Source: JBGAQP01 sp044220635
Lineage (GTDB): Bacteria; Pseudomonadota; Gammaproteobacteria; Burkholderiales; Usitatibacteraceae
Reading direction: 5' to 3'
Length of the DNA: 64,000 bases
NCBI GenBank assembly: GCA_044220635.1
Contig: JBGAQP010000018.1
Coordinates: 1-64,000 of the forward strand
The translations under genes were made by a program, and so were the position numbers. The notes beneath the pieces are model-generated. The model saw only the letters and a list, made by a program, of their open reading frames with translations, ran no database searches and had not been told where the DNA came from. Shown here one piece after another: positions 55,093-64,000 of this stretch. The stretch's first letter is position 1; each line of letters opens with the position of its first letter.

Positions 55093-55592
55093 GCGCCTTC
55101 CTCCCGGCCCGCGCGGACGACGGCTTCCACCGCCCGGAAGAGCTCGCGCCCGCGCCGGGGGGGCTTGCCGGAGTGGCGCTCGGCGAGCGCGGCCTCGGCG
55201 AGCGCGCGCAGGCGCGCGGCGTCGGCCGCGGGGAACTCGGCAGCGAAGCGCTGCGCGGCCGCGGGGTCGGCGAGCAGGTCGTCGCGCCAGCGCTCGGCGA
55301 GGTGCATCAGCGCCGTCCGGCGGTGCGAGGGGGCGCTTCTCGCCGCGAGCTCGGCGGCGATCGGCGCGGCGTCGATGTCGCGCATCAGGCGGCCGATGTA
55401 CTGCAGCTGGCGGCGCACCGCCTCGTGCTTGCTGAAGCGCTTGCAGGCGAGCACCGCCTCGCGCAGCTTCTCGGGCATCTCGATTCTCGCGAGCGCCTCC
55501 GCCGAAAGCCCGGTGAGCGCCTTGCCGAGGTCCTGCAGGTCGTGGGCCTGCCGCTTGCGGCGCGTCTTGCTGATAAAATCGTCTTCGTCCAT
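55089..55592 (-). CDS. darP: Ribosome-associated protein DarP (YjgA family)
   Basis: 167 aa, standard size. SKTRRKRQAHDLQDLGKALTGLSAEALARIEMPEKLREAVLACKRFSKHEAVRRQLQYIGRLMRDID is the unmistakable family N-terminal domain; a basic C-terminal helical part follows. DarP/YjgA associates with late 50S assembly intermediates. Divergent from pmbA, with a 95-base gap; a -10-like TAAACT is at 55644-55649 on the minus strand. Overlaps mog by 4 bp. Confidence 0.93.
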   Translation of the reverse strand: MDEDDFISKTRRKRQAHDLQDLGKALTGLSAEALARIEMPEKLREAVLACKRFSKHEAVRRQLQYIGRLMRDIDAAPIAAELAARSAPSHRRTALMHLAERWRDDLLADPAAAQRFAAEFPAADAARLRALAEAALAERHSGKPPRRGRELFRAVEAVVRAGREEGA

Positions 55593-55687
55593 TCCCGCTT
55601 CTTCTTCCCCGCCCGAAGGCCGGGCCCGCCCTTCCGCCGCTGGAGTTTAGAGCTTTTTCGGCGCCCCGACGAACCGATTCCGCCTCC

Positions 55688-57043
55688 ATGCCCGATACCG
55701 CCGCCCCCAGCGCATTGCCGCTTTCCCGCGACGCGCTCGTCCGGATCGCCGAGCGCACGCTCGCCGCCGCCACCGAGCGCGGGGCGAGCGCCGCCGAGGT
55801 CGAGGTCTCGGCCGCCGTCGGCCAGTCGGTGACCGTGCGCCGCGGCGAGGTCGAGACGGTCGAGTACAACCGAGACAAGGGCGCGGGCCTCACCGTGTAC
55901 TTCGGCCACCGGCGTGGCCACGCGAGCACCTCGGACGTCTCCGACGAGGCGCTCCTGCGCACGGTGGAGGCCGCCTGCGCCATCGCCCGCCACACCGCCG
56001 CCGACGAGGCCGCGGGCCTGCCCGACGCCGCGGGCCTCTTCCGGGGGGAGGCCCCGGACCTGGGCCTTTGCCATCCCTGGAAGCTCAGCGTCGAGGAGGC
56101 GATCGAGCTCGCGCGACGGACCGAGGCCGCGGCCCTCGCCGTGGACCGGCGGATCACGAATTCCGAGGGCGCGACGGTGTCGGGCCACGACGCGGACTTC
56201 GTGCTCGCCAACACCCTCGGCTTCCTCGGCGGCTATCCCACCACGCGCGCGAGCATCTCCTGCGGCGTGGTCGCCGAGGACGGCGGCGGCATGCAGCGCG
56301 ACCACTGGTACACGACGCACCGCGACCCCGCGGGGCTCGAGGACGCGGAATCGGTCGGCCGGCGCTCGGGGGAGCGCGCGGTGCGCCGCCTCGGCGCGCG
56401 CAAGCTCGCGACCACGGAGGCCCCGGTGCTCTTCGAGGCGAACGTCGCGGGAAGCCTGCTCGGGCATTTCGTGACCGCCGCGAGCGGCTCGAGCCTCTAC
56501 CGGCGCTCCTCGTTCCTCCTCGACCGGCTGGGCGAGGCGGTGTTCTCCCCGGTGGTGGACCTGCTCGAGGACCCGCACCGGCCCGGCGAGCTCGCGAGCG
56601 GCTATTTCGACGCCGAGGGCGTGGCGACCGCGAAGCGGCGCGTGGTCGAGGCGGGCGTGCTCCGCGGCTGGTTCCTCTCGAGCTACTCGGCGCGCAAGCT
56701 CGGGCTCGCCACGACGGGCAACGCGGGCGGCAGCCACAACCTCCTGCTCGCGGCCGGCGAGCACGACTTCGACGGCCTCGTGAAGCTCATGGGGCGCGGG
56801 CTCGTCGTCACCGAGATGATGGGGCAGGGCGTCAACCCCGTGACCGGCGACTACTCGCGCGGCGCCTCGGGGTTCTGGGTCGAGGACGGCGAGATCCGCT
56901 TCCCCGTCGAGGAGGTCACGATCGCCGGCAACCTCCTCGACATGTACCGCGGCATCGTCGCCACGGGGCGCGACGTCCTCGTGCGCGGCGCGCGCCACTG
57001 CGGCTCGATCCTCGTCGGGCGCATGACCATCGCGGGCGACTGA
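55688..57043 (+). CDS. pmbA: Metalloprotease subunit PmbA (TldE)
   Basis: 451 aa. Partner of TldD in a heteromeric protease that trims modified peptides and degrades CcdA-type antitoxins. VTVRRGEVETVEYNRDKGAGLTVYFGHRRGHASTSDVSDEAL and FEANVAGSLLGHFVTAASGSSLYRRSSFLLD are conserved blocks; the C-terminus has NAGGSHNLLL and MGQGVNPVTGDYSRGASGFWVEDGEI. PmbA lacks the TldD HExxxH zinc motif, and none is seen here. tldD is not in this window. ATG 55688 without a visible Shine-Dalgarno. Confidence 0.95.
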   Translation: MPDTAAPSALPLSRDALVRIAERTLAAATERGASAAEVEVSAAVGQSVTVRRGEVETVEYNRDKGAGLTVYFGHRRGHASTSDVSDEALLRTVEAACAIARHTAADEAAGLPDAAGLFRGEAPDLGLCHPWKLSVEEAIELARRTEAAALAVDRRITNSEGATVSGHDADFVLANTLGFLGGYPTTRASISCGVVAEDGGGMQRDHWYTTHRDPAGLEDAESVGRRSGERAVRRLGARKLATTEAPVLFEANVAGSLLGHFVTAASGSSLYRRSSFLLDRLGEAVFSPVVDLLEDPHRPGELASGYFDAEGVATAKRRVVEAGVLRGWFLSSYSARKLGLATTGNAGGSHNLLLAAGEHDFDGLVKLMGRGLVVTEMMGQGVNPVTGDYSRGASGFWVEDGEIRFPVEEVTIAGNLLDMYRGIVATGRDVLVRGARHCGSILVGRMTIAGD

Positions 57044-57138
57044 GGGTCGATTCTGGTAGGCTTCGCGCGTTCCGGCCCCGGGACGCCGCGCGAGGCATGG
57101 GGCGCCGGGGCCCCATGAAAACCACCAGGAGACACGGA

Positions 57139-58239
<1,101 letters not shown>

Positions 58240-58256
58240 TCCCGGCCCCGGAAGCG

Positions 58257-58281
58257 AAAAGGCCCGCGGCGCGGGCCTTTT
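58257..58281. terminator. Bidirectional intrinsic terminator between TRAP binding-protein and permease genes
   Basis: A perfect 11-bp stem AAAAGGCCCGC (58257-58267) with GCGGGCCTTTT (58271-58281), a 3-base loop, and T or A tracts on both sides. It functions for both the plus-strand dctP and the minus-strand dctM. Confidence 0.9.
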
Positions 58282-58302
58282 CCTTTTCCGGCGCGCCGCG
58301 GC

Positions 58303-60138
58303 TCACCGGCCGCCGCGAAGCTGCCTCTCGATCTCCTCGGCGGCCTCCTCCTCCGGCGTGCGCGCTTTCGCCGCGCCCTTCACGGGCGCCTTCCCGCCCT
58401 TGAGCTCGCGTTCGATCGCCGCGGCCGGGTCCTCCGGCGCGGAATCCGGGGCCTTGCCGGGCGGCGTATCGGGCGCTCCGAGGTCCTTCATGAGGTCCCC
58501 GGGTTGCTCCGCGGGCTCCATCGTCGGGATCTCGATCTTCACCTTCGAGGGATCGACCGTGGACTCGCCCGCCTTGTACACGAGGACCATCTGCGGGAAG
58601 GCGATCACGATCCCGATCATGATCACCTGGATCGCCACGAAGGGCACCGCGCCCCAGTAGATCTGCCCCGTGGTCACCGGGGCGGTGAGCCTTCCGGTCA
58701 CCTTGTCCAGGTACTCCTTGGCGGGGGCCACGCTTCGCAGGTAGAAGAGCGCGAAGCCGAAGGGCGGGTGCATGAACGAGGTCTGCATGTTCACGCCGAG
58801 CAGCACCCCGAACCAGATGAGGTCGATGCCGAGCTTCTCCGCCACGGGGCCGAGCAGCGGGACGACGATGAACGCGAGCTCGAAGAAATCGAGGAAGAAG
58901 GCGAGCACGAAGACGATGAGGTTCACGACGATGAGGAAGCCCGTCTGCCCGCCCGGCAGGTCGACGAGCAGTTCCTCGACCCACTTGTGGCCGTCGACGC
59001 CGTAGAAGGTGAGGCTGAAGACGCGCGCACCGATGAGGATGAAGAGCACGAAGGCCGAGAGCTTGGCCGTGGTGTCCATCGCCTGGCCCATGAGCCTGAC
59101 CGAAAGCCGGCGGCGGCCGACCGCCATCGCGAGCGCGCCCGCCGCGCCCATGGCCCCGCCCTCGGTCGGCGTGGCCCAGCCGAGGAAGATGGTGCCCAGC
59201 ACGAGGAAGATCAGGCCGAGGGGCGGGATCAGCACGAACACGACCTGCTCGGCGATGCGCGACAGGAGGTTCAGCTTGAGTGCCCGGTTGGCCAGCGCGG
59301 CGAGGAGCGCGAAGCCCGCGCCGGCGGCCGCGGCCATCACGAGCCGCTCGTCGAGCATCGCCTCGGCGTACCGGCGCGTGTACCAGAAGGCGTCGGACGC
59401 CCAGCCGACGGCGGCCGAGGCCGCGGCGAGCACGAGGAAGGAGGGCGTGCCGCTCGAGCCGTCGGGCTGCCTGAGCTTCCTCGCCGCGGGGGGCAGCGCC
59501 GGCGCCCACGCGGGCTTGAAGGCGGCGATTCCCGCCGTGTAGAGGGCGTACAGGCCCGTGAGGACCAGCCCGGGGATGAAGGAGCCCGCGTACATGTCGC
59601 CCACGGACTTGCCGAGCTGGTCGGCCATGATGATGAGCACGAGCGAAGGCGGGATGATCTGGGCGAGCGTGCCCGAGGCGGCGATCACGCCCGAGGCGAA
59701 GCGCCGGTCGTAGCCGTAGCGCAGCATGATCGGCAGGGAGATGAGGCCCATGGAGATCACCGAGGCGGCGACGACGCCGGTGGTCGCCGCGAGCAGCGCC
59801 CCCACGAAGATCACCGCGAAGGCGAGCCCGCCGCGCAGCGGCCCGAAGAGCTGCCCGACGGTGTCGAGCAGGTCCTCGGCCATGCCGCTTCGCTCGAGGA
59901 TCAGCCCCATGAAGGTGAAGAAGGGCACGGCGAGCAGGGTGTCGTTCGACATGACGCCCCAGAGCCGCTCGGGGAGCGCCTGGAAGAGCGCGGCGTCGAG
60001 GAGCCCGAGCTCGATGCCCACCAGCCCGAAGAAGATGCCGTTGGCGGCGAGCGCGAACGCGACCGGATAGCCGAGCAGCAGGAAGACCACCAGCGCCGCG
60101 AACATGATCGGCGCGAGGTTGTGCGCGAGCAGCTCCAT
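58303..60138 (-). CDS. dctM: TRAP transporter large permease subunit (DctM-like) with charged C-terminal tail
   Basis: 611 aa, longer than classic DctM (about 430). Twelve or more membrane helices with the family segments VPFFTFMGLILERSGMAEDLLDTV, TTGVVAASVISMGLISLPIML, SGTLAQIIPPSLVLIIMADQLG and GWATPTEGGAMGAAGALAMA, plus an inserted central region (about 230-330) of extra helices as in the TakM group. About 95 C-terminal residues are hydrophilic, Pro/Glu/Lys-rich, and contain two similar units (AAIERELKGGK and EEIERQLRGGR). ATG 60138 shares a base with the dctQ stop. Confidence 0.9.
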   Translation of the reverse strand: MELLAHNLAPIMFAALVVFLLLGYPVAFALAANGIFFGLVGIELGLLDAALFQALPERLWGVMSNDTLLAVPFFTFMGLILERSGMAEDLLDTVGQLFGPLRGGLAFAVIFVGALLAATTGVVAASVISMGLISLPIMLRYGYDRRFASGVIAASGTLAQIIPPSLVLIIMADQLGKSVGDMYAGSFIPGLVLTGLYALYTAGIAAFKPAWAPALPPAARKLRQPDGSSGTPSFLVLAAASAAVGWASDAFWYTRRYAEAMLDERLVMAAAAGAGFALLAALANRALKLNLLSRIAEQVVFVLIPPLGLIFLVLGTIFLGWATPTEGGAMGAAGALAMAVGRRRLSVRLMGQAMDTTAKLSAFVLFILIGARVFSLTFYGVDGHKWVEELLVDLPGGQTGFLIVVNLIVFVLAFFLDFFELAFIVVPLLGPVAEKLGIDLIWFGVLLGVNMQTSFMHPPFGFALFYLRSVAPAKEYLDKVTGRLTAPVTTGQIYWGAVPFVAIQVIMIGIVIAFPQMVLVYKAGESTVDPSKVKIEIPTMEPAEQPGDLMKDLGAPDTPPGKAPDSAPEDPAAAIERELKGGKAPVKGAAKARTPEEEAAEEIERQLRGGR

Positions 60139-60728
60139 CAGGACTTGCCCTCGGCGATCCTGCGGATCTCCTCGGCGAGTTCGCGCTCGGCGCTGTGCCC
60201 GTGAAGCGCCTCGGCCGGGTCGGGGCCGGCGCCGCGCAGGAACGCGACGCGCTTCACGAGCTCGGACACGCCCTGCAGGGCGAGCAGCGCGAAGCCGATG
60301 GGCACCAGCAGCCGCGCGGGCCACAGGGCGAGCCCTCCGGCATTGGTCGAGATCTCCTCGTGCACCCAGGTGCGCACGAACACCGGCCAGGACAGGTAGA
60401 TGAAGATGAACGCCATCGGCAGCAGGAAGAAGACGGTGCCGAGGATGTCGATCCAGGTCTGGACGCGCCGCGAGAAGCGTCCCGCGACGACGTCGATGCG
60501 CACGTGCTCGTTGCGCAGCAGCGTGTAGCCCGCGCACAGCAGGAACACCGCCGAGAAGAGGTACCACTGCGTCTCGAGGAAGGCGTTCGAGCTCACGTTG
60601 AACACCTTGCGCACGATCGCGTTGCCTGCGCTGACGAGCACGGCCACGAGCACGAGCCAGTAGACCGTGCGGCCGACGCGCTCGTTGAGCCGGTCGATGA
60701 GCCGTGCGATTCGCAGCAGGAAGGACAC
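60138..60728 (-). CDS. dctQ: TRAP transporter small permease subunit (DctQ-like)
   Basis: 196 aa, four membrane helices: LVLVAVLVSAGNAIVRKVF, then LETQWYLFSAVFLLCAGYTLLRNEHVRIDVVAGRFSRRVQTWID, the DctQ signature, and two further helices. GTG start with GGAGGAGA close upstream. Forms the membrane complex with the DctM-like protein, whose start overlaps by one base. The binding protein is encoded on the other strand beyond dctM. Confidence 0.9.
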   Translation of the reverse strand: MSFLLRIARLIDRLNERVGRTVYWLVLVAVLVSAGNAIVRKVFNVSSNAFLETQWYLFSAVFLLCAGYTLLRNEHVRIDVVAGRFSRRVQTWIDILGTVFFLLPMAFIFIYLSWPVFVRTWVHEEISTNAGGLALWPARLLVPIGFALLALQGVSELVKRVAFLRGAGPDPAEALHGHSAERELAEEIRRIAEGKS

Positions 60729-60818
60729 GGGAATCTCCTCCGGAAGGCGCGCTGCGGGCGATTATAAGGGCTCGCTTCGCGCCGGCCCGCCGGCCTTCCG
60801 GGATCGGCCGCGGGCGCG

Positions 60819-60827
60819 TGCTAAAAT
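60819..60827 (+). promoter_or_regulatory. Extended -10 element of glyA
   Basis: TGCTAAAAT (TGn plus 5/6), predicting a start near 60834 and a 46-base leader to the ATG at 60880. The leader can form a 6-bp stem GGTCCC/GGGACC (60853-60858 with 60869-60874) that puts the GGGGAGG ribosome-binding site in its loop. Confidence 0.5.
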
Positions 60828-60879
60828 TCACGCGGTTTCAGACACTTCGAATGGTCCCCCGGGGAGGCGGGACCCCACC

Positions 60880-62154
60880 ATGTTCGCCGATCCGCCCTCG
60901 CTCGCCGCCGCCGACCCCGCGCTCTGGGGCGCGATCCAGTCCGAGTTCCGCCGCCAGGAGGAAGGGATCGAGCTCATCGCCTCGGAGAATTACGCGAGCC
61001 CGGCGGTCCTCGCCGCGCAGGGCAGCGTCCTCACCAACAAGTACGCCGAGGGGTACCCGGCGAAGCGCTACTACGGCGGCTGCGAGTTCGTCGACGTCGC
61101 CGAATCGCTCGCGATCGAGCGGGTGAGGAAGCTCTTCGGCGCCGAGTACGCGAACGTGCAGCCCCATTCGGGCTCGCAGGCGAACCAGGCGGTGTACATG
61201 GCGATGCTGCAGCCGGGCGACACCATCCTCGGGATGTCGCTCGCCCACGGCGGGCACCTCACCCATGGCGCGGCGGTGAACCTCTCGGGCAAGCTCTACC
61301 GCTCCGTCGCCTACGGGCTCGACGGGCGCGAGGAGATCGACTACGGCCAGGTGCGCGCGCTCGCCGAGGAGTTCAACCCGCGCCTGATCGTGGCGGGCGC
61401 CTCGGCCTATGCGCTGCGGATCGACTGGCAGCGCTTCCGCGACATCGCCGACGAGATGGGGGCGCTGCTGATGGTGGACATGGCCCACTACGCGGGGCTC
61501 GTTGCCGCCGGAGCCTACCCGAGCCCCGTGGGCATCGCCGACTTCGTGACCAGCACGACGCACAAGACCCTGCGCGGCCCGCGCGGCGGCATCATCCTCG
61601 CGCGCGCCGAGCACGAGAAGGCGCTCAACTCCGCGATCTTCCCGGGGATCCAGGGCGGGCCCCTCATGCACGTGATCGCCGCGAAGGCGGTCTCCTTCCT
61701 CGAGGCGCAGCAGCCCGCCTTCGCCGCCTACCAGCGCCAGGTGCTCGCCAACGCCGCGGCGATGGCCGCCACCCTCGCCAAGCGCGGCCTGAGGATCGTC
61801 TCGGGGCGCACCGAGAGCCACGTCTTCCTCGTCGACCTGCGCGCCAAGCGCATCACCGGCAAGGACGCGGAGGCCGCGCTCGGGCGCGCGCACATCACCG
61901 TGAACAAGAACGCGATCCCCAACGACCCGGAGAAGCCCTTCGTCACCTCCGGCATCCGCATCGGCTCGCCGGCCATGACCACGCGCGGCTTCGGCACGGC
62001 CGAGGCCGAGCAGGTCGCGGAGCTGATCGCCGACGTCCTCGAGGCCCCGGCCGACGCGGCGGCGCTCGCGCGCGCCGGCGCCGCGGTGAAGGCGCTGTGC
62101 GCGCGCTTCCCCGTCTACGGTCCCGCGATGCGCGCGACCTACGGCATGGCCTGA
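60880..62154 (+). CDS. glyA: Serine hydroxymethyltransferase
   Basis: 424 aa. Converts serine and tetrahydrofolate to glycine and methylene-THF. The PLP lysine is in VTSTTHKTLRGPRGG; EGIELIASENYASPAVLAAQGSVLTNKYAEGYP and HGGHLTHGAAVNLSGK are family blocks. ATG 60880 matches the family; GGGGAGG lies 12 bases upstream, a long spacing that the leader hairpin may shorten. glyA-nrdR-ribD is the normal betaproteobacterial order. Confidence 0.96.
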   Translation: MFADPPSLAAADPALWGAIQSEFRRQEEGIELIASENYASPAVLAAQGSVLTNKYAEGYPAKRYYGGCEFVDVAESLAIERVRKLFGAEYANVQPHSGSQANQAVYMAMLQPGDTILGMSLAHGGHLTHGAAVNLSGKLYRSVAYGLDGREEIDYGQVRALAEEFNPRLIVAGASAYALRIDWQRFRDIADEMGALLMVDMAHYAGLVAAGAYPSPVGIADFVTSTTHKTLRGPRGGIILARAEHEKALNSAIFPGIQGGPLMHVIAAKAVSFLEAQQPAFAAYQRQVLANAAAMAATLAKRGLRIVSGRTESHVFLVDLRAKRITGKDAEAALGRAHITVNKNAIPNDPEKPFVTSGIRIGSPAMTTRGFGTAEAEQVAELIADVLEAPADAAALARAGAAVKALCARFPVYGPAMRATYGMA

Positions 62155-62174
62155 GAGCGCGGGGAGACGCGAGC

Positions 62175-62627
62175 GTGAAGTGCCCCTTCTGCGGCGCCGA
62201 GGACACCCAGGTGATCGACTCGCGCGTGAGCGAGGAGGGCGACTCCATCCGCCGGCGCCGGCGCTGCCAGGTGTGCGCGAAGCGCTTCACGACCTACGAG
62301 ACGGCGGAGCTGCGCATGCCGCAGATCGTCAAGACCAACGGCCAGCGCGAGGACTTCTCCTCGGCGAAGCTGCGCACCGGCTTCCAGCGGGCGCTGCACA
62401 AGCGGCCGGTGACCACGGAGCTCGTGGACGCCGCGATCCAGAGGATCGAGCAGAAGCTGCTCGCCCTCGGCGAGCGCGAGGTCGACTCGCGGCGCCTGGG
62501 CGAGATGGTGATGGAGGAGCTCCGCAAGCTCGACAAGGTCGCCTACATCCGCTTCGCCTCCGTCTACCGCAGCTTCCAGGACGTCGAGGACTTCCGCGAC
62601 GCGATCCGCGAGGTCCGCGAGAAGTAG
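62175..62627 (+). CDS. nrdR: Transcriptional repressor NrdR
   Basis: 150 aa. Nucleotide-sensing repressor of ribonucleotide reductase genes. N-terminal zinc ribbon CPFCG...CQVC (about residues 3-34), DSRVSEEGDSIRRRRRCQVCAKRFTTYE, then an ATP-cone domain (IVKTNGQREDFSSAKLRTGFQRAL). The start is GTG 62175 (VKCPFCGAEDTQV) with GGGGAG about ten bases upstream; an in-frame extension upstream lies in glyA. Targets are elsewhere. Confidence 0.96.
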   Translation: MKCPFCGAEDTQVIDSRVSEEGDSIRRRRRCQVCAKRFTTYETAELRMPQIVKTNGQREDFSSAKLRTGFQRALHKRPVTTELVDAAIQRIEQKLLALGEREVDSRRLGEMVMEELRKLDKVAYIRFASVYRSFQDVEDFRDAIREVREK

Positions 62628-62643
62628 GCCGCGGAACGCGACC

Positions 62644-63735
62644 ATGTTCGACGCCGTCGACCACGCGCACATGGCGAGGGCGCTCGCGCTCACGGCGCGC
62701 GGGCGCGACACCGCCACCCCGAACCCCAGCGTGGGCTGCGTCATCGCGCGCGGCGACCGCGTGATCGGCGAGGGCTGGCACGAGCGCGCGGGCGAGCCCC
62801 ACGCGGAGGCGCGCGCGCTCGCCGCCTGCTCGGAGTCGCCCTCGGGCGCCACGGCCTACGTCACGCTCGAGCCCTGCAGCCACCACGGGCGCACGCCGCC
62901 TTGCGCCGACGCCCTCGTGGGCGCGCGCGTGGCGCGGGTGGTCGCGGCCCTCGAGGACCCGAACCCCCTGGTGAAGGGCCGGGGTGCGGCGCGGCTTCGC
63001 GAGGCGGGCGTGCGGGTCGACACGGGCCTCATGGCCGAGGCGGCGCGCGAGGCGCACCTGGGCTTCGTCGCGCGCATGAGCCGCGGCCGGCCCTGGATGC
63101 GGATCAAGTCCGCCGCCTCGCTCGACGGGCGCATCGCGCTCGCCAACGGCGAGAGCCGCTGGATCACGGGCGAGGCCGCCCGCCGCGACGTGCACCGCCT
63201 GCGCGCGCGCTCCTGCGCCATCCTCACGGGGATCGGCACGGTGCTGCGCGACGACCCCGAGCTCACGGTGCGCCACGTCCCCTGCAGCCGCCAGCCGCGG
63301 CGCGTGCTCGTCGACAGCCACCTCGACCTGCCCCCGGGGGCGAAGCTGCTGCGCTCCGGCGCGCCGCCGCTCGTGGCCACCGTGAGCGAGGACGCCGCGC
63401 GCCGGCGCCGGCTCGAGGACGCGGGCGCCGAGGTGGTCGTGGTGCCGCGCCAGGGCGAGAAGACCGACCTCGCGGCCGTCGCGCGGCTGCTCGCCGAACG
63501 CGGGTTCAACGAGGTGACGGTGGAGACCGGCGCCAAGCTCTCGGGCTCGCTCATCGCCGCGGGAGTGGTCGACGAGATCGTGCTCTACTTCGCGCCGCTC
63601 CTGCTGGGCGAGAGCGCGCAGGGCCTCTTCGCGCTGCCCGTCTTCACCAATCTCGCGCAGGGCCTGCGCCCGCGCATCGTCGACCTGCGCTCGGTGGGCG
63701 AGGAACTGCGCCTCACCGCCCGCCTGGAGGGATGA
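62644..63735 (+). CDS. ribD: Bifunctional riboflavin-specific deaminase / reductase
   Basis: 363 aa. Two steps of riboflavin synthesis. The N-terminal deaminase has the zinc motif HAEARAL and EPCSHHGRTPPCADAL (PCxxxxxxPPC); the C-terminal reductase (about residues 150-363) has KSAASLDGRIALANGESRWITG and VETGAKLSGSLIAAGVVDEIVLYFAP. ATG 62644, 16 bases after nrdR. No FMN riboswitch leader separates it from nrdR. Followed by riboflavin synthase. Confidence 0.96.
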   Translation: MFDAVDHAHMARALALTARGRDTATPNPSVGCVIARGDRVIGEGWHERAGEPHAEARALAACSESPSGATAYVTLEPCSHHGRTPPCADALVGARVARVVAALEDPNPLVKGRGAARLREAGVRVDTGLMAEAAREAHLGFVARMSRGRPWMRIKSAASLDGRIALANGESRWITGEAARRDVHRLRARSCAILTGIGTVLRDDPELTVRHVPCSRQPRRVLVDSHLDLPPGAKLLRSGAPPLVATVSEDAARRRRLEDAGAEVVVVPRQGEKTDLAAVARLLAERGFNEVTVETGAKLSGSLIAAGVVDEIVLYFAPLLLGESAQGLFALPVFTNLAQGLRPRIVDLRSVGEELRLTARLEG

Positions 63736-63736
63736 G

Positions 63737-64000
63737 ATGTTCACCGGCATCGTGACCTCGGTCGGGCGCATCGTTCGCGCCGAGCCCGCGGGCGACGGCC
63801 TGAGGCTCGCGATCGAGGCCCCGGGCCTGGGCCTCGAGGACGTGGCGATCGGCGACTCGATCGCGATCCAGGGCGCGTGCCACACGGTGGTGGCCCGGGA
63901 CGCGCGCGGCTTCGAGGTCGAGAGCTCGCGGGCGACCCTCGAGGTGACCGCGGGGCTCGAGGCGGGGCGCGAGGTGAACCTCGAGAAGTCGCTGCGGCTC
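63737..64000 (+). CDS. ribE: Riboflavin synthase, alpha chain, N-terminal part (runs off the window)
   Basis: The first 88 codons are present. MFTGIVTSVGRIVRAEP is the typical start; GDSIAIQGACHTVVARD corresponds to the first lumazine-binding repeat. The position normally occupied by Leu or Met after GxC is His here (GACHTVV). ATG 63737 lies 1 base after the ribD stop, so translation is coupled. The second repeat lies outside the window. Confidence 0.92.
   Translation, partial: MFTGIVTSVGRIVRAEPAGDGLRLAIEAPGLGLEDVAIGDSIAIQGACHTVVARDARGFEVESSRATLEVTAGLEAGREVNLEKSLRL

Noticed and set aside
62628..62643. FMN riboswitch before ribD
   Set aside because: Only 16 bases separate nrdR and ribD; no room for the element.

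Overview
The window reads as a contiguous piece of the core chromosome of a GC-rich betaproteobacterium. GC looks close to 70% by eye; it was not computed. The assignment rests on gene order: the leucine, asd, fimV, truA, trpFBA, accD, folC, SPOR-protein, purF, metZ run; the recN/nadK versus hrcA-hemH-grpE-dnaK-dnaJ heat-shock block; the pmbA versus darP-mog pair; and the 3' end of a betaproteobacterial 5S rRNA at the left edge. I see no insertion sequences, prophage, CRISPR arrays, tRNAs or obvious islands. The very long ORFs on the opposite strand or in other frames are by-products of GC-rich codon usage.

Layout. 1-120: end of an rrn operon and its terminator. 132-1878 (-): DUF4242, VOC and GlxA-type regulator operon. 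2129-6867 (+): radical SAM protein and fused indolepyruvate ferredoxin oxidoreductase. 6872-10492 (-): maeB, a VOC protein and an LD-carboxypeptidase. 10618-16821 (+): cysteine-free ArsR regulator, Tat lipoprotein amidohydrolase, LplT-PlsC fusion and DUF2339 membrane protein. 16896-35373 (+): aroC, leuC, entericidin-like lipoprotein, leuD, leuB, asd, fimV, truA, trpF, trpB, trpA, accD, folC, SPOR protein, purF, metZ and a pentein hydrolase. 35383-39058 (-): TPR protein, L,D-transpeptidase, cyclophilin and lpxH. 39307-40674 (+): cysS. 40721-41839 (-): orphan branched-chain-type binding protein. 41936-45713 (-): grpE-dnaK-dnaJ behind a near-perfect sigma-32 promoter. 45916-46551 (+): ompW with an FNR-type box. 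46595-48998 (-): hrcA, hemH and a small membrane protein. 49065-53799 (+): nadK, recN, patatin, thioesterase and cupin. 53807-55592 (-): darP, mog and an esterase. 55688-57043 (+): pmbA. 57139-60728: TRAP transporter with the binding protein convergent to its permease genes. 60880-64000 (+): glyA, nrdR, ribD and the start of riboflavin synthase.

Functionally the window is amino-acid biosynthesis (Leu, Trp, chorismate, aspartate family, Met), purine, folate, riboflavin and one-carbon metabolism, protein quality control, and envelope maintenance (lpxH, LD-carboxypeptidase, L,D-transpeptidase, FimV, SPOR protein). Genes are tightly packed, with many 1-8 bp overlaps, and no gene-free gap exceeds about 250 bp.

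I did not find a convincing new multi-gene system. The more interesting points are regulatory or architectural: a cyclophilin gene with two well-placed starts predicting periplasmic and cytoplasmic forms; AT-rich extended -10 elements inside GC-rich genes (trpF, folC); probable leaderless starts (nadK, leuD, the radical SAM gene); a double palindrome across the arsR-like promoter; adjacent cell-wall genes sharing a C-terminal domain; and loss of cvpA from its usual place before purF. All promoter and terminator calls come from pattern reading only.
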